Part shown: piece after piece, positions 25,609-34,886 of the stretch
Layout of the letters: every line of letters starts with the position of its first letter
Position numbering within the stretch: the first letter of the stretch is position 1
DNA from: JAHDVS01 sp964370985
GTDB lineage: Bacteria; Actinomycetota; Thermoleophilia; Gaiellales; Gaiellaceae
Length of the DNA: 64,000 nucleotides
NCBI GenBank assembly: GCA_964370985.1
Contig: CAYJLE010000013.1
Location: forward strand, 1 to 64,000
Direction: 5' to 3'
The notes under the pieces: model-generated
Databases searched by the model: none
What the model was told of the DNA's origin: nothing
Seen by the model: the letters and a program-made list of their open reading frames with translations, nothing else
Translations under genes and position numbers: made by a program

Positions 25609-26367
25609 ATGGCCCGCACGCTCGCCCCCGATCGGGTCGCCCCACTCCTGACGGGCCGCTTCGGCTCCCCCTACCTCCACCGCGAAGCGTGCGCCTCCAC
25701 CCAGCGCCTGCTCCCGCCCGATCTGCCCGAGGGCGCCGTGGCGGTTTGCGAGGAGCAGACGGCCGGCCGCGGGCGGCTCGGCAGGGCCTGGAAGGCCCCC
25801 GCGGGGACCGCCGTGCTGTGCTCCATCCTGCTGCGCCCCCCGCCGGCTCGGCAGGCCGCCGAGCTCTCCCTGGTCGGAGGGCTCGCGGTCGCGCGGCTCG
25901 CCGAGGAGGCGCTCGGCGCCCCCGTGGGGCTGAAATGGCCCAATGACGTGCTCGTCTCCGGCCGCAAGATCGCGGGAGTCCTCGCCGAGAGCGTCGCAGG
26001 GACGGTCGTGCTCGGCGTCGGTCTCAACGTCAACCAGGCCGAGGACGGCCTGCCGCCCGACGCGCGCACGCCGCCCGCGTCGCTGCGCACGGTCGACGGA
26101 GTCGAGCGGGACCGGGCACCGCTGCTCGCCGCCTTGCTCGCCTCGCTCGAGCGGGCCTACGACACCTGGCAGGAGCTCGGCCTGGCCGGGCTCCACGCGG
26201 AGATCGCGCGACGCGACGTGCTCGCGGGGAAGCGTGTCCGCATCGGCGAGCTCGCGGGTGTCGCGGCCGGGATCGACGTCGCCGGGGCTCTCCTTCTCGA
26301 CACGCCGTCGGGGCGCCGCGCGGTGATCAGCGGAGACGTCAGCGTGCACCCCTCTGACGGGCTGTAG
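25609..26367 (+). CDS. birA: Biotin--protein ligase (class I, no DNA-binding domain)
   Basis: The 252-residue enzyme makes biotinyl-AMP and attaches biotin to carrier proteins such as AccB. The biotin loop GRGRLGRAWKAPAG, the LKWPNDVLVSGRKIAGVL segment and the C-terminal SH3-like domain are present, while the repressor HTH of E. coli BirA is absent. Its divergent position next to the fatty-acid operon fits its role in activating acetyl-CoA carboxylase. Confidence 0.92.
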   Translation: MARTLAPDRVAPLLTGRFGSPYLHREACASTQRLLPPDLPEGAVAVCEEQTAGRGRLGRAWKAPAGTAVLCSILLRPPPARQAAELSLVGGLAVARLAEEALGAPVGLKWPNDVLVSGRKIAGVLAESVAGTVVLGVGLNVNQAEDGLPPDARTPPASLRTVDGVERDRAPLLAALLASLERAYDTWQELGLAGLHAEIARRDVLAGKRVRIGELAGVAAGIDVAGALLLDTPSGRRAVISGDVSVHPSDGL

Positions 26368-26383
26368 CCCGCGATCGCGCTGG

Positions 26384-26389
26384 TAGACT
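26384..26389 (+). promoter_or_regulatory. Candidate -10 TAGACT for the NfeD-like gene
   Basis: TAGACT lies 15 bases before the GTG at 26405, giving a short leader of about 8 bases without a strong SD sequence. It may serve the nfeD-SPFH-galT transcript. Confidence 0.4.
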
Positions 26390-26404
26390 CGGCCGGGAAG
26401 CTCC

Positions 26405-27727
26405 GTGCCGCGTCTCCGGGCCCTCCTCACGCTCGTCCTGGCTGCGGGCGTCTCTTTCGCCCTGGCCGGGGAGGCCCGCGCCCAGGAGCCGCCGCGGGTG
26501 CTCGCAATCGAGTTCGCAAACGACGTGAACCCCGTCACCGCCGGCTTCGTGACCGGAGCCATCGAACGGGCCGAGGACGACGGCTACGACGCGATCGTGA
26601 TCCTCCTCGACACCCCCGGCGGGCTCGCCGACTCGATGCGCGAGATCTACCAGCGCATGCTCGAATCGCCGCTCCCGGTGATCGTCTACGTCTCGCCCGA
26701 GGGCGCCCGCGCCGCCTCCGCCGGCGTCTGGATCGGCCAGGCCGGCGACATCCTCGCGATGGCGCCGCAGACCAATATCGGCTCGTCGACTCCGATCTCG
26801 GTCGGCGGCGAGGACATCCAGGACGACCTCAAGAAGAAGGTCGTCAACGACGCCGCCAAGTCCCTGCGCGCGCTCGCCGAGGAGCACGGCCGCAACGTCG
26901 ACTGGGTGGAGAAGGCGGTCCGCGAGGCGGCCAACCTGAGCTCGCGGGAGGCGCTCGAGGAGAACGTGATCGACCTGATCGCGCCCAACCTGGACACCCT
27001 CCTCGCGGAGGTCGACGGCACGACCACGAAGGGAACGAAGGAGATCGTGTTGCGCACCGCTGGCGCCGATGTGACCGTCGTCGAGATGTCGCTCTGGAAG
27101 CGCGTGCTCGACACGATCATCGACCCGAACATCGTCATCCTCCTGATGTCGCTCGGCGTGCTCGCGATCACCGTCGAGCTCTTCAACCCCGGGCTCATCT
27201 TCCCGGCCGCCTTCGGGGCCATCTCGCTCATCATCGGCCTGTTCGGCCTGAACGTGCTCCCGTTCAGCTGGGCGGGGATCCTGCTCGTCGTGGTCGCGCT
27301 CGGCTTCTTCGTCGCCGAGGCGTTCGTGGCCAGCGGGGGCGCCCTCGCGCTCGCGGGCGCCGTCTCGTTCATCTTCGGAGCGATCATGCTGTTCGACCCC
27401 GCCGGCGACCTCTACCAGGTCTCCCTGCCGGTCGCGATCGCGATCGCGGCGGTCGTCGCCGCGTTCGTCGCCTTCGCCGTCGCGAAGGCCCTCCGGGCAC
27501 GCCGGGCCCGGCCCCTCACCGGCGGCGACGAGCTCGCCGGGGCCTCCGGCGTCGCCCGCGAGGCGCTGGCCCCGGAGGGGATCGTGTTCGTCCACGGCGA
27601 GCTGTGGCGTGCGCGGTCCGCCACCGGGGACACGATCCCCGCCGGCTCGACAGTGCTCGTCGAGCGCCTGGCCGAGGGGCTTGTCCTGGAGGTCGTAGCG
27701 ACCGGCGAGCGTGCCGTTGCCCACTAG
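26405..27727 (+). CDS. NfeD-family membrane protein with ClpP-like serine protease domain
   Basis: This 440-residue protein has a signal peptide ending near residue 26 (AGEARAQ), a SDH/ClpP-class protease domain, a cluster of about five membrane helices (residues 235-365) and a C-terminal OB-fold domain. A serine in ARAASAGVW and a lysine in DAAKSLRAL fit the Ser-Lys dyad of NfeD1b proteins, which cleave stomatin C-termini. The SPFH gene 54 bases downstream is the usual partner. Confidence 0.9.
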   Translation: MPRLRALLTLVLAAGVSFALAGEARAQEPPRVLAIEFANDVNPVTAGFVTGAIERAEDDGYDAIVILLDTPGGLADSMREIYQRMLESPLPVIVYVSPEGARAASAGVWIGQAGDILAMAPQTNIGSSTPISVGGEDIQDDLKKKVVNDAAKSLRALAEEHGRNVDWVEKAVREAANLSSREALEENVIDLIAPNLDTLLAEVDGTTTKGTKEIVLRTAGADVTVVEMSLWKRVLDTIIDPNIVILLMSLGVLAITVELFNPGLIFPAAFGAISLIIGLFGLNVLPFSWAGILLVVVALGFFVAEAFVASGGALALAGAVSFIFGAIMLFDPAGDLYQVSLPVAIAIAAVVAAFVAFAVAKALRARRARPLTGGDELAGASGVAREALAPEGIVFVHGELWRARSATGDTIPAGSTVLVERLAEGLVLEVVATGERAVAH

Positions 27728-27781
27728 CCCATCCATCCCCGTGGTCGCCCAGGCGGCGGCGGGAAGAACGAAAGGAGCGTC

Positions 27782-28561
27782 ATGACCGCTGCTGTCGTCG
27801 CGATCATCGCGGTCGTCGTCGTGCTCGTGCTTCTGGTCTCGGCGTCGGTCCGGGTGGCGCGTGAATACGAGCGCGGAGTCGTGTTCCGCCTCGGGCGCCT
27901 GCTGACGCCGCCGAAGGGGCCGGGTCTCTTCTTCCTGATCCCGGTGATCGACAAGATGGTTCGCGTCGACCTGCGAACGGTCACCCTGAACGTCCCGCCG
28001 CAGGAGGTGATCACGAAGGACAACGTCCCGGTCCGGGTCAACGCCGTCGCGTACTTCCGGATCATCGAGCCGAGCGCCGCGATCGTTCAGGTCGAGAACT
28101 ACATGGTCGCGACGTCGCAGATCTCCCAGACCACGCTGCGCAGCGTGCTCGGTCAGCACCAGCTCGACGAGCTCCTGTCCGAGCGCGACAAGATCAACAC
28201 GATCCTCCAGCAGATCATCGACGAGGCGACCTCCCCCTGGGGCGTCAAGGTCTCGATCGTCGAGGTCAAGGACGTCGAGATCCCGGCGGGGATGCAGCGG
28301 GCGATGGCGCGGCAGGCCGAGGCCGAGCGCGAGCGCCGCGCCAAGGTGATCGCCGCCGAGGGCGAGTTCCAGGCCTCCGAGCGCCTCAAGGATGCCGCCA
28401 ACGTGATGAGCGAGAACCCGATCACGCTCCAGCTGCGCTTCCTCCAGACGATGCTCGAGATGAGCTCCGAGCGCTCGACCACGATGGTGCTGCCGCTCCC
28501 GATCGAGCTGTTCCGGCCGTTCCTGGAGCGGGCGATCGAGCCGGGGGCGGGGCGGGGCTGA
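27782..28561 (+). CDS. SPFH/stomatin family protein (slipin)
   Basis: At 259 residues, it has one N-terminal hairpin membrane segment, the SPFH core (REYERGVVFRLGR, PGLFFLIPVIDKM, YFRIIEP), a coiled-coil AMARQAEAERERRAKVI, and the hydrophobic C-terminal motif TMVLPLPIELF that NfeD proteases recognise in relatives. A strong AAAGGAG site precedes ATG. It likely forms membrane oligomers with the NfeD protein and organises lipid domains. Confidence 0.93.
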   Translation: MTAAVVAIIAVVVVLVLLVSASVRVAREYERGVVFRLGRLLTPPKGPGLFFLIPVIDKMVRVDLRTVTLNVPPQEVITKDNVPVRVNAVAYFRIIEPSAAIVQVENYMVATSQISQTTLRSVLGQHQLDELLSERDKINTILQQIIDEATSPWGVKVSIVEVKDVEIPAGMQRAMARQAEAERERRAKVIAAEGEFQASERLKDAANVMSENPITLQLRFLQTMLEMSSERSTTMVLPLPIELFRPFLERAIEPGAGRG

Positions 28562-29484
28562 TCGGGGACGAGACGCCCAGCGGGCTACGGTGCGATCCCC
28601 TCTCCGGGCGCCTCGTCGCGGTCGCGCCCGGCCGGGCGTTCCGCCCGGGCGCCGCCGGGACGTCCGCCGCCGCGGGCGAGGGGGAGCCCCGCTGCCCGTT
28701 CTGCGAGGGCCGCGAGGCGGAGACTCCACCCGAGACGTTCGCGCTCGGCCCTCCGGGTCGCGCCCCCGACGGGCCAGGCTGGACGGTCAGGGTCGTCCCG
28801 AACAGGTACCCCGCGGTCGGCGGCCGCGACGGTCGCCATGAAATCGTCGTCCACACCTCGCGACACGTCGACTCGATCGCGGAGCTCACACGCGGTGAGC
28901 TCGCCGGTGTCGCGGCGGCGTGGCGCCACCGCGCCGCCGCCGCGAGGGACAGCCTTTTCGCCTACGTGCACGCCTTCCTCAACGAGGGCAGGGCCGCGGG
29001 CGGCAGCCTCCCCCACACCCACTCGCAGCTCGTCTGGCTGGCGGCCCCGCCGCCCGCTGTCGCGGCCGAGAGGCTCGACGGGCGGCGCTGCACGGTCTGC
29101 CGCATCCTCGCGAGCGAGCGGGCCGCCGGATCCCGGATGGTTGTCGACACCGGCGATCTCGTCGTCGTCTGCCCCGCCGCCGGGCGCGCGCCGTACGAGC
29201 TCCTGCTCGCGCCCGCCGCCTGCGAGCCGGACGCATTCGCGAGCGACCTCCTCGAGGATGCGCTCGCCCTGCTCGCCCGGGCCATTCGCACGCTCCGCGC
29301 CCTCGAAGGGGCCGTGCCGCTCAACGCCTGGCTCCACACCGGCCCGCTCGCGGAGCGTGACGGACACTGGCATCTCGAGCTCGTGCCCCGGCTGACCGTC
29401 CCGGCTGGGCTCGAGCTGGGCGCCGGGATCTACGTCAACCCGCTGCCGGCGGAGGAGGCGGCTGCTCGGCTTCGGGAGCGGTAG
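28558..29484 (+). CDS. Galactose-1-phosphate uridylyltransferase-like protein, CTG start
   Basis: The frame encodes about 308 residues of GalT/HIT fold: an N-terminal LRCDPLSGRLVAVAPGRA typical of GalT, CPFCEGRE, VVPNRYPAV, and SLPHTHSQLVW with the His-x-His of the nucleotidyl-transfer site. No ATG, GTG or TTG occurs upstream of the conserved N-terminus in this frame. The only sensible start is CTG at 28558, which overlaps the SPFH stop as CTGA, the same geometry as other coupled pairs here. The product may act on UDP-sugars; other HIT transferases are possible. Its end overlaps gyrA by 50 bases. Confidence 0.75.
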   Translation: MIGDETPSGLRCDPLSGRLVAVAPGRAFRPGAAGTSAAAGEGEPRCPFCEGREAETPPETFALGPPGRAPDGPGWTVRVVPNRYPAVGGRDGRHEIVVHTSRHVDSIAELTRGELAGVAAAWRHRAAAARDSLFAYVHAFLNEGRAAGGSLPHTHSQLVWLAAPPPAVAAERLDGRRCTVCRILASERAAGSRMVVDTGDLVVVCPAAGRAPYELLLAPAACEPDAFASDLLEDALALLARAIRTLRALEGAVPLNAWLHTGPLAERDGHWHLELVPRLTVPAGLELGAGIYVNPLPAEEAAARLRER

Positions 29485-31963
29485 GCGGCTCCTCGCCGTT
29501 CGTGTCGCCCTCCACGACCGGCGCGAGAGTCGACACGTGCTCGTCGCCTCGCAGGCGCATCACGATCACGCCCTGCGTCGAGCGGCCGAGGCGCTTTACG
29601 TCCTCGACCGGGATCCGGATGACCGTGCCCCCGTCCGAGATCAGCATCACCTGGTAGCCGTCGCGCACCACCCGGGCGCCGGCGAGCGCGCCCTTCGCCT
29701 CCGCAAGCTGGACGGTCTTGACGCCCAGGCCCCCGCGGCCCTTGCGCGGGTACTCGTCGATGCGCGTCCGCTTCCCGTAGCCGTTCGCCGTGACGACGAG
29801 CAGGTCCGCGTCGTTCTGCGCGATGTTCACGGAGATCACCTCGTCCCCCGTGCGGAGCCGCATGCCCTGCACCCCGGAGGCGTCCCGTCCCATCGGCCTG
29901 ACCTCGCTCTCATGGAAGCGGATCGCCTGGCCCAGACGGGACACGAGCAGGACGTCGTCATCGCCCGAGGCGTGGCGGGCCCCGATCAGCTCGTCTCCCT
30001 CGCGCAGCTTGATCGCGATGATCCCGTCCGCCCTGAGCGGCGTGTTGTACGCCTTCAGCTCGGTCTTCTTCACGACGCCGTTCTTCGTCGCGAACAGGAG
30101 GTAGCGGGCCTCCTCGAACTTCCTGGTCTGGATCACCGCGCGGACCTGCTCGTCCTGGCGAAACGGGAGCAGGTTCACGATCGCGCGTCCCTTCGACTGG
30201 CGCGACCCGAGCGGGAGCTCGTGCACCTTCAGCCGGTACACCTTCCCGACCGACGTCACGAACAGCAGGTAGTCGTGGGTCGAGGCGACGAAGAGATGCT
30301 CGATGTAGTCGTCGTCCTTGAGGTCCATGCCCATGACCCCGATCCCGCCGCGGCGCTGCTCGCGATAGGCGGTCACCGGCAGCCGCTTCACGTAGCCGGA
30401 GCGGGTGATCGCGATCACCATGTCCTCCTCCGCGATCAGGTCCTCGAGCTCGAGCTCCTCCTCGGCCGCCACCACCTCGGTGCGACGATCGTCGCCGCGA
30501 CCGTAGATGCCCTTGAGCTCGACGAGTTCGTCACGGATCACGCCGTCGATCCTCGCCTCGTCGGAGAGGATCGAGCGCAGCTCCGCGATCCGCTCCTGGA
30601 GATCGGCGAACTCGCTCTCGATCCGCCTTCGCTCGAGGCCGGTCAGGCGCGACAGGCGCAGGTCGAGGATCGCCTGGGCCTGATCCTCGCTCAGCCCGAA
30701 CGTCTCGACGAGGCCGCTTCTCGCGGCGTCGACATCCTCGGACGCCCGGATCAGGGCGATCACCGCGTCGAGGTTGTCGAGGGCGATCAGATAGCCCTGG
30801 AGGATGTGCGCGCGCCGCTCGGCCTGGCGCAGCTCGTGCTTGGAACGGCGGGTGACGATCTCGCGCTGGTAGACGAGGTAGTAGCGGATCAGCTCGAGCA
30901 GGGACAGCGTCCGGGGGACGCCGTCCACCAGGGCAACCGCGTTGTAGCCGAACGTCGACTGGAGCGCCGTGTGCTTGAACAGCTTGTTCAGCACGACCTG
31001 CGGAATCGCGTCCCGCTTGAGCTCGATCTGGATCCGCATCCCGGACTTGTCGGAGTGGTCCTGAACGTCGGAGACCTCGGGGATCACCTTGTCGTTGACG
31101 AGGTCGGCGATCTTGCGGATCACGCCGTTGTCGCCGCCCTTCTTCACCCCGTAGGGAAGCTCGGTCACGATCACCGCCGACTTGCCGCCGCGAAGCTCTT
31201 CGACGTGCGCGCGGGCGCGCATCACGATCCGGCCGCGGCCCGACCGGTACGCGTCCTTGATCCCCCCGCGCCCCACGATCACGCCGCCGGTCGGGAAGTC
31301 CGGGCCCTTCACGATCCGTCCGAGCCGCTCCACGTCGATGTCCGGGTCGTCGATCATCGCCACGATCGCGTCGACGATCTCGCCGAGATGGTGGGGCGGG
31401 ATGTTCGTCGCCATCCCCACCGCGATGCCGGACGACCCGTTGACGAGCAGGTTCGGGAACCGCGAGGGCAGGACGGTCGGCTCTCGACGCGACTCGTCGT
31501 AGTTCGGCTGGAAGTCGACCGTGTCGGCGTCGATATCGCGGAGCAGCTCGGTCGCGATCCTGGCGAGACGGCACTCCGTGTAGCGCATCGCGGCCGCCGG
31601 GTCGTCATCGACGTTGCCGAAGTTGCCCTGGCCGTCGACGAGCGGGTAGCGCATCGAGAACGACTGCGCGAGCCGCACCAGCGTGTCGTAGATCGCCTGG
31701 TCGCCGTGCGGGTGAAACGAGCCCATCACGTCGCCGACGACCCGCGCGCACTTGAAGCGCGGCCGGTTCGGCTGCAGGCCCGCCTCGTGCATCGCGTACA
31801 GCACGCGGCGGTGCACGGGCTTGAGCCCGTCGCGCACGTCCGGGAGGGCGCGCGACACGATCACGCTCATCGCGTAGTCGAGGAAGCTCGACCGCATCTC
31901 CTGCTCGAGCTCGCGCGGCTCGATCCGGCCCGGCCCGAGCGCGCCCGTGTCGACCTCAGACAT
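29435..31963 (-). CDS. gyrA: DNA gyrase subunit A
   Basis: GyrA (842 residues) cuts and rejoins DNA in the gyrase tetramer. It has the catalytic tyrosine in AAAMRYTECRL, the fluoroquinolone-region sequence PHGDQAIYDTLVRLAQ, and the GyrA-box QRRGGIG that allows negative supercoiling, followed by beta-pinwheel repeats and a proline-rich acidic tail. Its ATG overlaps the gyrB stop by 8 bases. It is the last gene of the dnaA-side cluster. Confidence 0.97.
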   Translation of the reverse strand: MSEVDTGALGPGRIEPRELEQEMRSSFLDYAMSVIVSRALPDVRDGLKPVHRRVLYAMHEAGLQPNRPRFKCARVVGDVMGSFHPHGDQAIYDTLVRLAQSFSMRYPLVDGQGNFGNVDDDPAAAMRYTECRLARIATELLRDIDADTVDFQPNYDESRREPTVLPSRFPNLLVNGSSGIAVGMATNIPPHHLGEIVDAIVAMIDDPDIDVERLGRIVKGPDFPTGGVIVGRGGIKDAYRSGRGRIVMRARAHVEELRGGKSAVIVTELPYGVKKGGDNGVIRKIADLVNDKVIPEVSDVQDHSDKSGMRIQIELKRDAIPQVVLNKLFKHTALQSTFGYNAVALVDGVPRTLSLLELIRYYLVYQREIVTRRSKHELRQAERRAHILQGYLIALDNLDAVIALIRASEDVDAARSGLVETFGLSEDQAQAILDLRLSRLTGLERRRIESEFADLQERIAELRSILSDEARIDGVIRDELVELKGIYGRGDDRRTEVVAAEEELELEDLIAEEDMVIAITRSGYVKRLPVTAYREQRRGGIGVMGMDLKDDDYIEHLFVASTHDYLLFVTSVGKVYRLKVHELPLGSRQSKGRAIVNLLPFRQDEQVRAVIQTRKFEEARYLLFATKNGVVKKTELKAYNTPLRADGIIAIKLREGDELIGARHASGDDDVLLVSRLGQAIRFHESEVRPMGRDASGVQGMRLRTGDEVISVNIAQNDADLLVVTANGYGKRTRIDEYPRKGRGGLGVKTVQLAEAKGALAGARVVRDGYQVMLISDGGTVIRIPVEDVKRLGRSTQGVIVMRLRGDEHVSTLAPVVEGDTNGEEPPTAPEAEQPPPPPAAG

Positions 31964-34343
31964 CCAGGAACCTCACGCTGCGCGCGTTCTGCTCGATGAA
32001 CTCCCGCCGCGGCTCCACCTGGTCGCCCATCAGCATCGAGAAGACGCGGTCTGCTGCCGCGGCGTCCTCGACCTCGACCCGGACCAGCACCCGGTTCGCG
32101 GGGTTCATGGTCGTTTCCCAGAGCTCCTCGGGGTTCATCTCCCCGAGACCCTTGAAGCGGCTGATCTGGAGGCCCTCCTTCGCGAGCTCGAGCGCCCGCT
32201 GGCGGAGCTCGTCGAACGTCTCGGCCGTCGCCACCTTCTTCCCGAGCGCGAGGCCGAACGGCGGGGCCCCGACGATCTCGACGAGCCGCGCGTAGGTCTT
32301 GCGCATGCTCGCGTAGACGGGCGAGGCGAGCAGGGCGGCGGGCACGGTCACATGGGTGGCGGTCGACGTCGAGCGCTCGACGATGCGCGCCCGCACCTCC
32401 TCGGGGCTCGCCTCGACGACGGTGACGTCGTAGCCGTTCGCGTCGATGCCCGCGAGCGCGCCCTCCAGCTCCTCCGGGGCGGACGTCTCGGTCTCGACCA
32501 CCCTGTGGCCCACGACGAACGACGCCGCCTGCACTCCGAAGTCCGCACGCAGGCGCGAGACCCAGCCGTCGAACTCGTGCAGGGCCCGTACGAACCGCGT
32601 GTAGCGGGCCTCGGTCAGCTTCTGGACGTTGCCGGCGCGATCCGTGACCTCGAGCTCCTTGACGCGCTCGCGCACGAGCAGCTCCTCGAACTGCGACTCC
32701 TTCTCCACGTACTGGAGCTGGTTTCCGAGCTTCACCCGGTACAGAGGCGGAACCGCGATGTAGACATGCCCCCGCTCGACGAGCTCCGGCATCTGCCGGT
32801 ACAGGAACGTCAGGATCAGCGTCCGGATGTGGGAGCCGTCCACGTCGGCGTCCGTCATCACGATCACCCGGTGGTAGCGCAGCCGGGAGATGTCGAGCTC
32901 GTCGCCGATGCCCGTGCCGATCGCCGTCACGATCGCCTGGATCTCCTCGTTGGAGAGAACCTTGCTGAGGCGATTCTTCTCGGCGTTGATCACCTTGCCG
33001 CGCAGCGGCAGGATCGCCTGGTAGGCGCGGTCGCGGGCATCCTTCGCCGAACCGCCCGCGGAGTTCCCCTCGACGAGGTAGATCTCCGTCGTCTCCGGGT
33101 CGTTGATCTGGCAGTCCGCAAGCTTCCCCGGCAGCGACGTGTTCTCGAGCGCGGTCTTGCGTCTGGTCAGCTCGCGCGCCTTGCGGGCGGCCTCACGGGC
33201 GCGGGCGGCCGATACGGCCTTCGTGATGATCTGCTTCGCGTCGGTCGGGTTCTCCTCGAGGAACTCCGCCAGCTTCTGGTTCACGGCCTGCTCGACGAAG
33301 CCGCGCACCCAGGGGTTGCCGAGCTTCGTCTTCGTCTGACCCTCGAACTGCGGGTCGCGGAGCTTCACGGAGATCACCGCCGCGAGGCCCTCGCGGACGT
33401 CCTCGCCCTCGAGGTTCGTCTCCTTCTCCTTCAGCAGTCCCTTCTCGCGCGCGTACTTGTTGATCGTGCCCGTGAGCGCACCCTTGAAGCCGGAGAGGTG
33501 GGAACCGCCCTCGTGCGTGTTGATGTTGTTCGCGAACGAGAACACCGACTCCACGTAGGACGTGTTCCACTGGAGCGCCACCTCGACCGCGCCCTGCTCG
33601 GACTCGCACTCGAAGTACGCGATCCGCCGGTGCACCGGCTCCTTCGCCTGGTTCACGTACGCGACGAAGTCCCGGATGCCGCCCTCGTAGTAGAACTCCT
33701 GGCGCTGCTCGCCCTCCCGTTCGTCGATGAGCACGATCCGCAGGCCTCGCGTCAGGAACGCCGTCTCGCGCAAGCGCTGTGTCAGCGTGTCCCTCGACCA
33801 TTCGATCTCCTCGAAGATCTCGGCGTCGGGGAAGAAGGTGATCGTCGTCCCCGTCTCGGCGCCGCAGGCGCCGTCGGGGGCGAGGTCCGTGGTCGGGATG
33901 CCGCGGGAGAACTCCTGCCTCCATACCCGGCCGTCGCGGCGCACCTCGAGGGAGAGCCGCTCCGACAGCGCGTTCACGACCGACACGCCGACCCCGTGGA
34001 GGCCGCCCGAGACTTTGTACCCCTCGCCCCCGAACTTCCCGCCCGCGTGGAGCTTCGTGAGCACGACCGTCGCCGCGGGCAGGCCCTGCTCCTCCATCAT
34101 GTCGACCGGGATGCCCGAGCCGTTGTCCGAGACGGTGATCACGTTGTCGGGGTGGATGACCACCTCGACGCGGTCGCAGCGCCCCGCGAGAGCCTCGTCG
34201 ACCGAGTTGTCGACGACCTCGAAGACCAGGTGGTGGAGGCCCCGCGGACCGGTCGAGCCGATGTACATCCCGGGGCGCAGCCGGACCGGCTCGAGGCCCT
34301 CGAGCACGGTGATGTCTTTGGCGGTGTAGCTGGTCTCGCTCAT
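31956..34343 (-). CDS. gyrB: DNA gyrase subunit B with large C-terminal insert
   Basis: The 795-residue ATPase subunit contains the GHKL motifs EVVDNSVDEAL and GGLHGVGVSVVNALS, the TOPRIM motifs EGNSAGGSAKDARDR and DADVDGSHIRTL, and the tail FKGLGEMNPEELWETTMNP. Between about residues 545 and 703 lies a segment of roughly 160 residues inserted before the tail; most actinobacterial GyrB proteins lack it, while proteobacterial ones carry a comparable insert. The ATG follows a T7 tract directly, with no SD site. Confidence 0.97.
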   Translation of the reverse strand: MSETSYTAKDITVLEGLEPVRLRPGMYIGSTGPRGLHHLVFEVVDNSVDEALAGRCDRVEVVIHPDNVITVSDNGSGIPVDMMEEQGLPAATVVLTKLHAGGKFGGEGYKVSGGLHGVGVSVVNALSERLSLEVRRDGRVWRQEFSRGIPTTDLAPDGACGAETGTTITFFPDAEIFEEIEWSRDTLTQRLRETAFLTRGLRIVLIDEREGEQRQEFYYEGGIRDFVAYVNQAKEPVHRRIAYFECESEQGAVEVALQWNTSYVESVFSFANNINTHEGGSHLSGFKGALTGTINKYAREKGLLKEKETNLEGEDVREGLAAVISVKLRDPQFEGQTKTKLGNPWVRGFVEQAVNQKLAEFLEENPTDAKQIITKAVSAARAREAARKARELTRRKTALENTSLPGKLADCQINDPETTEIYLVEGNSAGGSAKDARDRAYQAILPLRGKVINAEKNRLSKVLSNEEIQAIVTAIGTGIGDELDISRLRYHRVIVMTDADVDGSHIRTLILTFLYRQMPELVERGHVYIAVPPLYRVKLGNQLQYVEKESQFEELLVRERVKELEVTDRAGNVQKLTEARYTRFVRALHEFDGWVSRLRADFGVQAASFVVGHRVVETETSAPEELEGALAGIDANGYDVTVVEASPEEVRARIVERSTSTATHVTVPAALLASPVYASMRKTYARLVEIVGAPPFGLALGKKVATAETFDELRQRALELAKEGLQISRFKGLGEMNPEELWETTMNPANRVLVRVEVEDAAAADRVFSMLMGDQVEPRREFIEQNARSVRFLDV

Positions 34344-34368
34344 AAAAAAAGCCCTGCAGATCGCAGAG
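34344..34368 (-). terminator. Intrinsic-terminator-like hairpin with U-tract touching the gyrB start
   Basis: On the minus strand a 6-bp stem (CUCUGC/GCAGGG, loop GAUCU) is followed by seven U residues and then immediately by the gyrB AUG at 34343. The hairpin begins right behind the DUF721 stop. It could end the dnaN-recF-DUF721 transcript or act as an attenuator for gyrB. Confidence 0.6.
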
Positions 34369-34370
34369 TT

Positions 34371-34886
34371 TCAGGCCGTTTCGAGTCTATCAGAAGGGTC
34401 GGGCGCCCCACCTCCCGAGGCGGCCTTCGCCAGCGACGCCGCGGCCGCCCTCGCAACGGCCTGGCGGAGCGGCTCCGAGTCGATGCCCCGGGTCACCTCG
34501 GCCGCTCTCTCGATGTCCGCGGAAGTCGGCGCGGGCGGTGCGCGACGTGCCTCCGGGCCATCCTCGGCCGTCGGCTCCGGCAGGGGGCCGGGCACGAACC
34601 GCAGGGCCCGGGGGGCGTGCGGGCCCAGGCGCTCGCGGATCGTCGCCTCGAGCTGTGTCAACTCGAACGCCCACGCGCTCGAGCTCGCGTGCACGACGAG
34701 AACACCGTCGCGGGCGACCCTCGCCGGCCAGGCGTTCCGGGCAACAGCCTCGCCGACGGCCGCCGGCCACGCGCTCACGAGCTCTCCCAGCGCGGGCCCG
34801 GCCGGCGACCCGGCCGCGCGGGCGAGCTCGCGGGCGACGCTGTCGCCGATCGGCTCGGGACCACCGGAGCGAGCGCGTCCCCTCAT
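34371..34886 (-). CDS. DUF721 protein (RecF-GyrB interval protein)
   Basis: A 171-residue DUF721 (DciA/ribbon-like KH) protein. Its N-terminal core (LVSAWPAAVGEAVARNAWP, VLVVHASSSAWAFELTQLE) is the conserved portion, followed by a disordered proline/alanine tail. In actinobacteria this gene always sits between recF and gyrB, and some relatives (DciA) load the replicative helicase. The ATG at 34886 overlaps the recF stop (ATGA). Confidence 0.85.
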   Translation of the reverse strand: MRGRARSGGPEPIGDSVARELARAAGSPAGPALGELVSAWPAAVGEAVARNAWPARVARDGVLVVHASSSAWAFELTQLEATIRERLGPHAPRALRFVPGPLPEPTAEDGPEARRAPPAPTSADIERAAEVTRGIDSEPLRQAVARAAAASLAKAASGGGAPDPSDRLETA

